Source: Deltaproteobacteria bacterium (GTDB lineage Bacteria; Myxococcota_A; UBA9160; UBA4427). Taken from it: a DNA stretch of 64,000 bases. Positions 53,602 to 61,883 of the stretch are shown piece after piece. Both the position numbers and the translations under genes were made by a program. The notes below the pieces were generated by a model. The model ran no database searches. It saw only the letters and a program-made list of their open reading frames with translations, and was not told the DNA's origin. Each line of letters starts with the position of its first letter. The stretch's first letter is position 1. The DNA lies in contig PBFW01000067.1 in the NCBI GenBank assembly GCA_002719955.1, positions 108,176-172,175 of the forward strand, given 5' to 3'.

Positions 53602-55727
53602 CCCTCCTCCCGGCGCCGAGTGCTCGCCCTGCGAGGCTCGAATCGGAGACGAACCGTTCGGTTGTCGCCGTCGAGCACCGTGCCGGGGACGGGAAATTGG
53701 GACACCACCCGGCCTTCGATGGCTCCATGGGTGGTGATGTCGAGGGCCTCGCCCTTTGCGATGCGTCGCGCGCGCGCCATCGTCGTTCCCTGGAAATCGG
53801 GCACGAACGCGAGGCTGATGGCCGCGAGGGAGGGGGAGGGTCCCGCCGCCTCTGGGGCGGCGGGACCGGCCGGGGGGGCCGCTACAGCCGCACGAGGCGG
53901 CTCAAATCGTGGTTCCGAGCGTCGCGCGAGGCGTGCGACCTGTCGCTTGGACGGCGTTTCTTCGCGGGGGAGTTCGGCTCGGGGAAGAGGCTTCGTTTCG
54001 ATCTCCGCGCTCTGCACGGGCGCGATGGGGAAGGGTTGCGGTTCGGTGATGATGCCGCGGCGGGCGAGTTGGTCGGCGGCGACGCGCGCGAAGAGAGGCG
54101 CCGCGACCCCGCCCCCGCTGTGCACCTGGCCGGAGGGTTCGTCGAGGGCGACCACGATCGCGAGTTCGGGGTCGTTCGCGGGGACAACGCCGATGAACCA
54201 GGCGATATACCGATCCTTGGAATAGGCTGCGCGTTCGACATCGAGTTTTTGGGCGGTGCCCGTCTTGCCGGCGACGGGTACGCCGGCGAGTCCGGCACGT
54301 CGGCCGGTCCCTTCTGGGCTCACGACCTGGCGCATCATGTCGAGGGTCAGGCGTGCGGCGCGTGCAGAGACGGCGCGCCCATGTGCCCGGATGTCGGTGG
54401 TTCGCCAGGCGCCGCCGGTGCGGCGGCGTGCGAGTACCAGCCGCGGCTCCATGCGCAGCCCGTCGTTGGCGAGGGCGGCGAGCGCCGAGGCGAGCTGAAT
54501 CCCGGTGACCGAAATGCCCTGTCCGTAGGAGATCGCGGCTTGATCGACCGGTTGCCATGCCTGCCAGTCGCGAATGAGCCCCGCCGACTCCAGCGGGAAG
54601 CGCGAATGCGAGCGCGCGCCGAAGCCGAAACGAAGGAGTCCTTCGTGTTGAGCTTCGCGACCCATCGCCCGGGCGATATGGACCGCGCCGACATTGCTCG
54701 AAACGCGCAAGACATCGGAGGGCGTGAGGATTCCGAAGGGTCTGCGATCGCGGATCGTCTTGCCGCGCACGCGGATGAATCCCTCCTCCGTGTCGATGAG
54801 CTGGTCCGGTTCGATGAGCCGCGCATCGAGCGCGGAAGCGACGAGGAAGGCCTTCATGGTCGATCCGGCCTCGACGACGTCGGAGAACGTGCGGGCACGT
54901 GTCTCTTTGAAGTCGAGGTGTCGGAACCGATTCGGGTCGAAGCCGGGCGCCTCCGCGAGCGCGAGCAGGTCACCGTTTTTTGGGTCGAGGGTCAGAACGA
55001 GTCCACCGATCGCATCGTGGCGCTCGACCGCTTCGAGCAGGGCCGCTTCGGCAGCGCCCTGCATGACCGCATCGAGAGTGAGCGCGACATCGCCGCCCTG
55101 AACCTCCCGCGGATCCGTCGAATGGAGCGCCAGCGCCCGGCCGCGGGCGTCGCGCTCGACACGCACGCTCCGTGGTCGGCCCATCAGCCAATCATTCTCG
55201 AGTTCCTCGATGCCACGCACGCCCTGACCGTCGATATTCGCGAAGCCGAGCAGCGGCGCGGCGAGTTCGTCCGCGGGATAGGAGCGTCGGGGTTCTCGGT
55301 CGATCCCGACGCCCGCGAGTCCGAGGGCCCGGACGCGTTCCGCGTCCGCTGGCTCGACCCATCGTGCGACATAGGTGAAACCGTCGTGTGCCGTGAGGCG
55401 ACGGGTGACGTGCTCGGGGGCGAGGTCGAGCGCAAGGGCCAGGGCGAGGGCGGTCGCCGCGCGGTCTTCGACGAGGCGGGGCAGGGCGTAGATCGACGCG
55501 GCTTCGGTGGTGATGGCGAGTTCCCGACCGCTGCGATCGAAGATCGTCCCGCGGGCCGCGGAGAGGTGCTGCTCCGTCTGGATCTGCCTCTCGTAGAGGG
55601 TTCGAGCACGCGTATGAGCGACGGTCAGGTGGGCGGCCCGACCGGCGAGGATCAGCGCAATCGCGAGACCGACCAGACGCGCCCCGGCGATTCGGCGTGA
55701 TGCACGATCGAGTGCCTGAGACCTCAT
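53598..55727 (-). CDS. ftsI: Septal transpeptidase FtsI/PBP3 with PASTA domain
   Basis: 709 residues. One N-terminal membrane segment (VGLAIALILAGRAAHLTVAH) is followed by the PBP dimerisation domain (ARGTIFDRSGRELAITTEA). The transpeptidase active-site motifs are S289-T-M-K292, S343-S-N345 and K488-T-G490. A Pro/Ala-rich linker then leads to a C-terminal PASTA domain at about 630-700 (PDFQGTTMARARRIAKGEA, GRVVSQFPVPGTVLDGDN). PASTA tails are usual in SpoVD-like and deltaproteobacterial FtsI and absent from gammaproteobacterial PBP3. It overlaps ftsL and murE by 4 bases each. Confidence 0.95.
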   Translation of the reverse strand: MRSQALDRASRRIAGARLVGLAIALILAGRAAHLTVAHTRARTLYERQIQTEQHLSAARGTIFDRSGRELAITTEAASIYALPRLVEDRAATALALALALDLAPEHVTRRLTAHDGFTYVARWVEPADAERVRALGLAGVGIDREPRRSYPADELAAPLLGFANIDGQGVRGIEELENDWLMGRPRSVRVERDARGRALALHSTDPREVQGGDVALTLDAVMQGAAEAALLEAVERHDAIGGLVLTLDPKNGDLLALAEAPGFDPNRFRHLDFKETRARTFSDVVEAGSTMKAFLVASALDARLIEPDQLIDTEEGFIRVRGKTIRDRRPFGILTPSDVLRVSSNVGAVHIARAMGREAQHEGLLRFGFGARSHSRFPLESAGLIRDWQAWQPVDQAAISYGQGISVTGIQLASALAALANDGLRMEPRLVLARRRTGGAWRTTDIRAHGRAVSARAARLTLDMMRQVVSPEGTGRRAGLAGVPVAGKTGTAQKLDVERAAYSKDRYIAWFIGVVPANDPELAIVVALDEPSGQVHSGGGVAAPLFARVAADQLARRGIITEPQPFPIAPVQSAEIETKPLPRAELPREETPSKRQVARLARRSEPRFEPPRAAVAAPPAGPAAPEAAGPSPSLAAISLAFVPDFQGTTMARARRIAKGEALDITTHGAIEGRVVSQFPVPGTVLDGDNRTVRLRFEPRRASTRRREEG

Positions 55728-56197
55728 TGCTTCCCCGTCTCGAGGTGCCCATCCGGATCTCCGTCTGGCGGTCGAGAGGAGACCGCGGGTAGGGCGAGGA
55801 TTTCGAGTCCGGAGACCGTCGGACCCGCGAGTGGCATCGGGTCCGCCAGCGAGCGGACCACCCTCGCGGGTCGGAATCCTCGTTCGCGGGCGTGTACGGC
55901 GAGTGCGGTCGGATCACGCAGCCTGAGTTTCTCGACGATCAGCACATGCTGCTCGTCGATCAGTTTCGTCTCGTCTTCCATTGCCGTAGCGAGCGCATAA
56001 CGCGTCCGGATCAGATCGATTCGCAACGACGCCACGGCGAGGGCGACGATCAGAGCCAACGCCAGAAGCGGAAGCAGTGCGGGCGAGGGAGGGGTCGCCG
56101 CAAGGTTTGCGAAATCGACGCCGATCCAGGAACGTTTTTCGCGTGAGTCCTCGCTTCGTCTTCGACGCGGTCGATTCGCCTCCGGGCGGCTCCGCAT
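55724..56197 (-). CDS. ftsL: FtsL-like divisome protein
   Basis: 157 residues. A basic cytoplasmic part (RPEANRPRRRRSEDSREKRS) precedes one membrane segment (LLPLLALALIVALAVASLRI). A short coiled-coil (ATAMEDETKLIDEQHVLIVEKL) and RDPTALAVHARERGF follow, typical of FtsL/FtsB-type proteins. The assignment rests on this topology and on its place between rsmH and ftsI. The ATG before RSRPEAN is chosen, 23 bases after the rsmH stop; the longer frame overlaps rsmH. Confidence 0.82.
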   Translation of the reverse strand: MRSRPEANRPRRRRSEDSREKRSWIGVDFANLAATPPSPALLPLLALALIVALAVASLRIDLIRTRYALATAMEDETKLIDEQHVLIVEKLRLRDPTALAVHARERGFRPARVVRSLADPMPLAGPTVSGLEILALPAVSSRPPDGDPDGHLETGKQ

Positions 56198-56220
56198 TCG
56201 ATCGATCCGGGTCGATGCGC

Positions 56221-57195
56221 TCAAGCCGCCTCCAGTCGCGCTGCGGCGCGCAATCGCGCCGATCGCGCACGCGGATTCTTTTCGATCTCCCCCCCGTCCG
56301 GCACAATCGGCCGGCGCGTCAGGAGCTTCAGGGTCGGTTCGATTCCACACGCGCACGCGGGCCATTCCGGTGGACAAGTGCAGCCCTTGGCCGCTGCCCT
56401 GAAGGTCTGCTTGACTAGGCGATCCTCGAGGCTGTGGTAGGCGATCACTGCGAGGCGACCCCCGGGTCGAAGGACGCGAATGGCCGCCTGGAGGCCTTCT
56501 TCGAGGGCTCCGAGTTCGTCGTTGACCGCGATCCGCAGCGCCTGAAAGACCAGCGTCGCCGGGTTGTGCTTCCTCCCGCGTCCGATCCCGAGTTCTCGGA
56601 TCAGATGGACGAGGTCCGCGGCGGTTTCGAGGGGCTCGCTTTTACGTCGATCGATGATGCCGTTGGCAAGCCTGCGCGATCCGGGCAGCTGACCGTACTT
56701 CGAGAAGATCTTCTCGAGTTTCTCGGCGCTCCAGGTCGCGAGCAGGGAGGAGGCGGGGGGGCGATCCCCCAGTCCATCCATGCGCATGTCGAGGGGGCTC
56801 TCGCTCGCGACTGAGCCTGGGTCGCCGGTCGTTCCGAAGCGGAAGCCTCGCTCCGGTGCGTCGAGCTGATGGGAGGATACGCCGAGGTCGAGCACGATCC
56901 CGTCAATGGACGTGGGGGCGATCTCGGCGGCGATATCGTCGATCCGCCGAAAGGAGGACTGGAAAAGACGAACGCGTTCGCCATACCCCCTGAGCCGCGT
57001 AGCGGCTTCGCGAATGGCATCCGAGTCGAGGTCGAGACCGATCAAGATTCCATCGGGTCCGGTGTGGTCGAGGATGGCTTCGGCGTGCCCACCGCCACCG
57101 AGCGTTCCATCGATGATGACGGAGCCGGATTTCAGATCGAGTTGTCCGAGGGTTTCGGCGAGAAGGACGGGTTCGTGGTAATCCGTGGTCACCAC
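56221..57195 (-). CDS. rsmH: 16S rRNA (cytosine1402-N4)-methyltransferase
   Basis: Formerly MraW, 324 residues. HEPVLLAETLGQLDLKSGS starts the SAM fold, IDGTLGGGGHAEAILDH is motif I, and LDLGVSSHQLDAPERGFRF the family signature. VFQALRIAVNDELGALEEGL, AVIAYHSLEDRLVKQTF and CTCPPEWPACACGIEPTLKLL form the C-terminal motifs. The start is GTG. It is spaced 226 bases from mraZ by a region with a short hairpin. Confidence 0.96.
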   Translation of the reverse strand: MVTTDYHEPVLLAETLGQLDLKSGSVIIDGTLGGGGHAEAILDHTGPDGILIGLDLDSDAIREAATRLRGYGERVRLFQSSFRRIDDIAAEIAPTSIDGIVLDLGVSSHQLDAPERGFRFGTTGDPGSVASESPLDMRMDGLGDRPPASSLLATWSAEKLEKIFSKYGQLPGSRRLANGIIDRRKSEPLETAADLVHLIRELGIGRGRKHNPATLVFQALRIAVNDELGALEEGLQAAIRVLRPGGRLAVIAYHSLEDRLVKQTFRAAAKGCTCPPEWPACACGIEPTLKLLTRRPIVPDGGEIEKNPRARSARLRAAARLEAA

Positions 57196-57387
57196 AAGGG
57201 GCGCCTCTCGTCTTCCAGACCGCTAGGTCTCCCTGGAGTGGATCTCGCTCGACCTGAATTGTGAGGAGCGCGCTGGAAGGAATCGGGAGAAGAAGATGGG
57301 GCGTCCCGGGACACGTATCTTCGGCACGTACCCCCCAGTAACCGCGCCGGAGACCCTATGCGCCCCGGGAACACCCCAACCTCTCTC

Positions 57388-57408
57388 CTGGAGAGCAACG
57401 CTCTCCAG
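57388..57408 (-). promoter_or_regulatory. Hairpin between mraZ and rsmH
   Basis: CTGGAGAGC and GCTCTCCAG form a perfect nine-base stem with a three-base loop, 13 bases after the mraZ stop. No T-run follows on the minus strand. It may be an attenuator or mRNA-processing element. The remaining ~200 bases up to rsmH hold no recognisable feature. Confidence 0.45.
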
Positions 57409-57421
57409 TCCCCCCAAAAAA

Positions 57422-57883
57422 CTACGTTCGGCGTCCTCTGTCCGCTGACTGGCGAGTGTCCACCGAGCGTTGGATGTCTTCGAGCCCGCAAACCGTTGCG
57501 CCGTGGCTCTCTTCGAAACGCGACGGGCTCCAGATCTCGACTCGTTCGAGCACCCCCGCGACAACGACGTTCTTCTCCAGACCCGCGTGGTCGCGCAAGA
57601 AGGCTGGAACGAGAATCCGTCCCTGCGTGTCGATGGGGCAGGGCGTCGATCCCGTCGCGTAGAATCGGCGCAGGCGTTGGGCGTCGGGGTCCATTCGAGA
57701 CATCTCCAGCAGGACTTGCTCTTCCTTGGCCCATTCCTCGGCCGGGAACAGAGCGAGATGATCTTTCTGGTTGACCAGCATTGGTGGATTTTCTCCCCCG
57801 CCTACCAACTCGCCTCGGAAGACTCGCGGAATGCTGAGTCGACCTTTGACATCGATCGTGTGCTCATGCCTGCCGCGAAACAT
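57422..57883 (-). CDS. mraZ: Transcriptional regulator MraZ
   Basis: 153 residues with two SpoVT/AbrB-like half-barrels: FRGRHEHTIDVKGRLSIP with EEWAKEEQVLLEM, and GSTPCPIDTQGRILVPAFLRD with ERVEIWSPSRFEE. MraZ forms a ring that binds GTGGGA repeats and represses the dcw promoter. Four such boxes lie 125-171 bases upstream. The ATG before FRGRHEHT is used; the longer frame runs over the leader region. Confidence 0.95.
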   Translation of the reverse strand: MFRGRHEHTIDVKGRLSIPRVFRGELVGGGENPPMLVNQKDHLALFPAEEWAKEEQVLLEMSRMDPDAQRLRRFYATGSTPCPIDTQGRILVPAFLRDHAGLEKNVVVAGVLERVEIWSPSRFEESHGATVCGLEDIQRSVDTRQSADRGRRT

Positions 57884-58007
57884 CGTTTTATTAATGCCTC
57901 GCCGTCTTGGATGATGGTCATCGCCGCTAGGCTCTGACCGGGCCCGGTGGATCGTCCGCTTCGAGTGCTCCAAAAGGGCTCATGAGGCGGTCTTTCTTGG
58001 AAATATG

Positions 58008-58054
58008 TCCCACCATTTCCCACACAACTGCCTTTCTATCCCACTTTGTCCCAC
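58008..58054 (-). promoter_or_regulatory. MraZ operator: four GTGGGA boxes
   Basis: On the minus strand GTGGGA occurs at 58049-58054, 58039-58044, 58018-58023 and 58008-58013. The spacings are 10, 21 and 10 bases, so two boxes form each pair and the pairs are two helical turns apart. TTGCAT just upstream and TAGAAA 18 bases later suggest that the promoter runs through the boxes. This fits the known direct-repeat MraZ binding sites. Confidence 0.85.
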
Positions 58055-58275
58055 CTATGCAAGACAAAAGCGACCCACCGTGCATTTTTTTTGGTGTTGG
58101 GAATGGATTTTTCTTCGGCCTGCATGGGCGAGCCGATAACGAGGCGAAAACGTCGGGCTGAATCGTGGGCACCCTTCCCACCCGTTCGGGAGGGGCCCTC
58201 GGGCGATCGCGATCAGGCCTTCGAAGAGAGAGGGTGCTCCTGGGATCGCCGAGCGTGCAGTCAGCTCTTCGCGGA

Positions 58276-59343
58276 TCAGCGAGCGCCGAGGTTCGGGATG
58301 CGCCGGCCGTGGACCTCGACGACCCGGTCGACGATGCCCCGCAAGGCCGAACCCGGTTCGAGATTGCGGGGGCCATCCTCGCTTCCATGTTCGAGGCGTT
58401 GATCTTCGTGCGTCAGGGAGTCGAGTACGGCGCGGGCGCCTTCTCGTACACCACTCAGCGAGTAGCCCCCCTCGAGCACATGTACGATGCGACCCTCGCA
58501 TAATATATCGGCGAGTGATCGCATCGTTGAAGCCATCGCGCGATAGCCCGTGAGGCTCACTTCCATCGAGGCGAGAGGGTCATCTCGGTGTGCATCGAAT
58601 CCACACGATACGAGGATGATGTCGGGCGCGAAGCCGAGGGCGGCGGGTACGACGAGGCGTTCGATGACCCCGACATACTCGACGTCTCCACAACCCGCCG
58701 GCATAGGAATATTCAGCGTCGTCCCGAGTCCGCGTCCTTCCCCGTCCTCTCCGAAATCACCGCTTCCCGGATAGAAGGGGAATTGATGAGTCGAGATATA
58801 GAGGACATCTGGATCGGATTCGAAACAATGCTGGGTCCCGTTTCCGTGGTGGACATCCCAATCGAAGACGAGTATTCGCGGTGAGCTGCCTTCGGCCTGG
58901 AGCGCTCGAATCGCGACCGCAATATTGTTGAAGAGGCAGAAGCCCATCGATCGGTCGGCTTCTGCGTGATGCCCCGGCGGGCGGACGGCAGAGAGTCCGC
59001 GAGCGACCTCGCCGGAGAAAACGCGAAGAGCGAGGTCCACGGTTCCGCCTACGGCGAGGCGGGCGACATCGTAGCTTGACGGAGTGAAATAGGTATCAGC
59101 GTCTATCCGTCCCGCTGGCTGCCCGCGCGTTGCCTTGAGTGCTTCAAGCATATTTCGTTCGTGGACATACAGGATCTCTTCTTCGGTCGCCTCTCTGGGG
59201 ACGGCGATCTGTACGCGATCGCGATAGGTCGCGATCTCCTCGCCGATCGCGATCAGCCTTTTCGGCCTCTCTGGATGGCCCTCAGGGCCTCGATGGCTCT
59301 GGTAGCGCGTGTCTTCGACGATCTCGATCAAGGGCGTGGGCAT
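58276..59343 (-). CDS. Histone deacetylase-family (acetoin utilization-like) deacetylase
   Basis: 355 residues. The active-site sequence is SAVRPPGHHAE. Zinc ligands are in VFDWDVHHGNGTQ and VSCGFDAHRDDPLA. The Tyr loop is HVLEGGYSLSG. Bacterial members remove acetyl or acyl groups from proteins, polyamines or small molecules. GAGG precedes the ATG before PTPLIEIVED. It follows the PhaR-type gene by 55 bases and is the last gene of the ArsA operon. The substrate is unknown. Confidence 0.92.
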   Translation of the reverse strand: MPTPLIEIVEDTRYQSHRGPEGHPERPKRLIAIGEEIATYRDRVQIAVPREATEEEILYVHERNMLEALKATRGQPAGRIDADTYFTPSSYDVARLAVGGTVDLALRVFSGEVARGLSAVRPPGHHAEADRSMGFCLFNNIAVAIRALQAEGSSPRILVFDWDVHHGNGTQHCFESDPDVLYISTHQFPFYPGSGDFGEDGEGRGLGTTLNIPMPAGCGDVEYVGVIERLVVPAALGFAPDIILVSCGFDAHRDDPLASMEVSLTGYRAMASTMRSLADILCEGRIVHVLEGGYSLSGVREGARAVLDSLTHEDQRLEHGSEDGPRNLEPGSALRGIVDRVVEVHGRRIPNLGAR

Positions 59344-59398
59344 GTGGACCTCGACGGGCCTCTCCTCACTCGCGGCGGACGAACTCGTGGGGCGGACG

Positions 59399-60121
59399 TT
59401 AGTCGTCGGCCGGTTTGCGCGCGCGCAGCGTGGATTCAAGTCGCTCGACCGCGTCGGCTACACGTTTCAAGTTGTCGTTCAATTCTTCGATGTCCCGATT
59501 GCGGGGGAGATCATGTGCGTCGAGTCCGTTCGCCACCGCTGAACGGATGGCTTCGCGGATATCCGGAAGCCCCGTCATTCGAGGCCACCCCCCATGCCCG
59601 CCAGACTCCGATTCGTTCGTCGCGTTCTTCGCCTCCGCCTCGGATTCATCGTCATCGATCTGCGAATCGAAGCTCCTCGAGGCATCGGGGGTGTTGGAAG
59701 TATTGCCCGAGGAAAAAGGCGACCGGCGGTCCCCGCCCGCCCGCGGGTCCCAGGGGAAGCCCCTGCCACTGCGCGCGCTCGATTCGGATTGGTGGACGAA
59801 ATGTCGGAAGCGATCCTGAAACTCACCGATTCCGTCGGTTGCGTCGTCGACGCTTTTCTTGATCGCGCCATAGAGCGCATCGCCACCGCGGGAGAGAATC
59901 TGGGTCAAAAGCGTATCGGAGGGATCCTCCTTTGCACGCTTGTTGTCGACGAGGATCTGAGACAGCGCCACCTGCGTGATGTCCTCACCCGATTCCTTGT
60001 CGATGACGCGAACTTCTTCACCCTCTTCGAGAAGCTTGGCGATTCCTTTCAGCGTGATGTAGCGACTGGTCTCGGTGTTGTAGAGCTTGCGATTGGCATA
60101 GCGCTTGATCAGAATTGCCAT
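59399..60121 (-). CDS. PhaR-type polyhydroxyalkanoate synthesis regulator
   Basis: 240 residues. The first ~60 are the PHB accumulation regulator DNA-binding domain (MAILIKRYANRKLYNTETSR, YITLKGIAKLLEEGEEVRV). The middle is a hydrophilic, Ser/Asp-rich linker. The C-terminus is a predicted coiled-coil (RDIEELNDNLKRVADAVERL). Classical PhaR represses phasin genes and binds PHA granules. No phaC or phasin gene is in the window, so the role may differ. It is preceded by the small unknown gene (38-base gap). Confidence 0.88.
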   Translation of the reverse strand: MAILIKRYANRKLYNTETSRYITLKGIAKLLEEGEEVRVIDKESGEDITQVALSQILVDNKRAKEDPSDTLLTQILSRGGDALYGAIKKSVDDATDGIGEFQDRFRHFVHQSESSARSGRGFPWDPRAGGDRRSPFSSGNTSNTPDASRSFDSQIDDDESEAEAKNATNESESGGHGGWPRMTGLPDIREAIRSAVANGLDAHDLPRNRDIEELNDNLKRVADAVERLESTLRARKPADD

Positions 60122-60159
60122 GGGGCGAGTCTAGCAGGGCCGCGCCACCTGGAACGCGG

Positions 60160-60630
60160 TTACGTCTCGATGTCGAAGCGCTGCACACGGGTTTTTGCGC
60201 TCTCGCGCGAGGATGTTGCCGCCTTGTCCCGGGCCTTCGATGCGCGTGGCCTCTCGGGCTCGGATGGCGAGCCCACGCCGAACTCCCACAGGAGTTCGCG
60301 CATTCCCAGAAACGCGCGCAGGACGGGCCGCGCGTCGGAATCCGTCTGGGAGCGCCTCTCCCAGCGCGCGATCTCGACCTCGAGGGCCTCCGCCAGCGGG
60401 CGGGCGAGGCCAGCGGGCACCACAAAGGATCTTCCCTCGCGAAGCGTCGAGATCAGCGCGTCGAGGCTTCGTCCGATCTCGCCCGCCAGCCCGTCGGGAG
60501 CGACCGAGTAGAGACCGCTGGCGCGCAGCGAGGCGTCGAGCAGAGCGCGAGCGGCCTCGAGCGCCTCGAGCGCGGCGCGGCCGAGGTGATCTCGAGCACG
60601 GCGCAGGCCCTCCTCGACCTCCCCGCTCAC
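60160..60630 (-). CDS. Conserved-looking helical protein of unknown function
   Basis: 156 residues. The N-terminal ~110 residues are strongly helical and Ala/Leu/Arg-rich (ALEALEAARALLDASLRASG, LDALISTLREGRSFVVPAG). The tail is charged and probably disordered. I do not recognise the family. It starts at GTG overlapping the stop of the upstream ATPase gene (GTGA at 60627-60630), so its product is probably made together with the ATPase pair and could be a partner of it. Confidence 0.7.
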   Translation of the reverse strand: MSGEVEEGLRRARDHLGRAALEALEAARALLDASLRASGLYSVAPDGLAGEIGRSLDALISTLREGRSFVVPAGLARPLAEALEVEIARWERRSQTDSDARPVLRAFLGMRELLWEFGVGSPSEPERPRASKARDKAATSSRESAKTRVQRFDIET

Positions 60631-61883
60631 GCTGGGGCCTCCGCCGGAGACCGTCGTGTTCCGGATGCCTTCCCGCAGAGCGCCGCCCCGATTTCCAGCA
60701 ATCCCTCGAGTCGGGCCACATCGTCGGCCAACTCGGGCACCGAATGACAGCGCACCCGCAGCCGCGCCGCGCGCGCGCTCAGAATTTCGATCGTCCGGTC
60801 GGCCTCATCGCAAGCGTGGGCCGTTTCCTCGAGTGCGGCGAGCAGATCGGACGCGTGGCGCTTGTGTTCGGCTCGGCTCTTCGCCTCAGCGATCCCCGAC
60901 GTAGCGGTTTCTTCGAAGGCCGCACGAAGCTTTTCGGCGTCCCCAGCCGAGCCCTCCGCGTTCGCCCGGGCGAGCCATGCCCCCGCTCCTTCCCCGACCG
61001 GCCAGGGACGCACGCGATTGACGATGAGCGCGGCCAGGCGGACATCGAGTGCGTCGAGTTCGTCGAGGAACTCGAGGGTATTCGGCTCGGAGCCCGAGCT
61101 GGCACCACAGATCAGCACGAAGCTCGTGTGGTCGCCTAATAGAATTCGCTCGACCCGCGACGCCCGGTCGCGGAAACCCTCGGAAAGCCCATCGATCGCG
61201 CTCAGGAATTCGGTCAGGTCATCGAGAAAGCTGGCACCGGCGATTCGATCGAGCAGGCCGAATATGCGGTGGAGAGAGCGCCCGAAGACACGGAAGCCCA
61301 GGCGGCTGGCGGACATCGCGGGTCGAAGCAGTGCCCGCACGAAACGACTCTCGAGGAATTCGCGAAGTCGCCGCGGAGCGCGCAGAAAATCGAGGGCATG
61401 GCTCGAGGGCGGTGTGTCGACGATGACGAGGTCATAGCGGCCGCATTCGACCATTTCGTGGACCTGCTCCATGGCCGCATAATCGGCGCTTCCGGCAAGA
61501 GCCTGCGAGAGGTGGCGGTAGATCCGATTGCCGAGGATGCGTTCGAGCGTTGCCTCGTCCTGTGCCAGACGCGTGACGAGCCGATCGAAGGTCGGCTTGG
61601 GGTCGAGCATCATCGCGTCGAGTGCACCTCCACCGGGCGCGGTTTCGGGGGACCCGGAAGCGGGCAATTCAACCGCTGTGGGGGTCGAATCGAGCCCCTC
61701 GAGCCCCAGCGCATCGGCGAGCCGTCGCGCTGGATCGATCGTGAGAATCAGGGTGCGGCGTCCCTGCATCGCTGCGCGTAGGCCGAGGGCCGCTGCGATG
61801 GTCGTCTTTCCGACGCCCCCGGTTCCCGCGCAGACGAGCGCACGTGAGCGGCTGAGGCCTTCTGCGAGACTCGGCGGGCTCAT
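60627..61883 (-). CDS. ArsA-family ATPase, Rv3680-type subunit with altered signature Lys
   Basis: 418 residues. The phosphate loop is AGTGGVGKTT: the second, signature Lys of the deviant Walker A motif is Thr (T21), while the first-class Lys (K26) is kept. LTIDPARRLADALGL, DYAAMEQVHEMVE and IVDTPPSSHALDFLRAPRRL closely follow the mycobacterial Rv3680-type protein as I recall it. A helical C-terminal domain makes up the rest. These ATPases are not arsenite pumps; the mycobacterial pair affects redox and glycerol/nitrate metabolism. The start ATG overlaps the stop of the companion gene (ATGA at 61880-61883). Confidence 0.9.
   Translation of the reverse strand: MSPPSLAEGLSRSRALVCAGTGGVGKTTIAAALGLRAAMQGRRTLILTIDPARRLADALGLEGLDSTPTAVELPASGSPETAPGGGALDAMMLDPKPTFDRLVTRLAQDEATLERILGNRIYRHLSQALAGSADYAAMEQVHEMVECGRYDLVIVDTPPSSHALDFLRAPRRLREFLESRFVRALLRPAMSASRLGFRVFGRSLHRIFGLLDRIAGASFLDDLTEFLSAIDGLSEGFRDRASRVERILLGDHTSFVLICGASSGSEPNTLEFLDELDALDVRLAALIVNRVRPWPVGEGAGAWLARANAEGSAGDAEKLRAAFEETATSGIAEAKSRAEHKRHASDLLAALEETAHACDEADRTIEILSARAARLRVRCHSVPELADDVARLEGLLEIGAALCGKASGTRRSPAEAPA

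Noticed and set aside
53340..55700. Long plus-strand open frame (786 codons) opposite ftsI
   Set aside because: It is antisense to a gene with all transpeptidase motifs, and its product is low-complexity Arg/Glu/Gly without any family match. Long antisense frames are common at this GC content.
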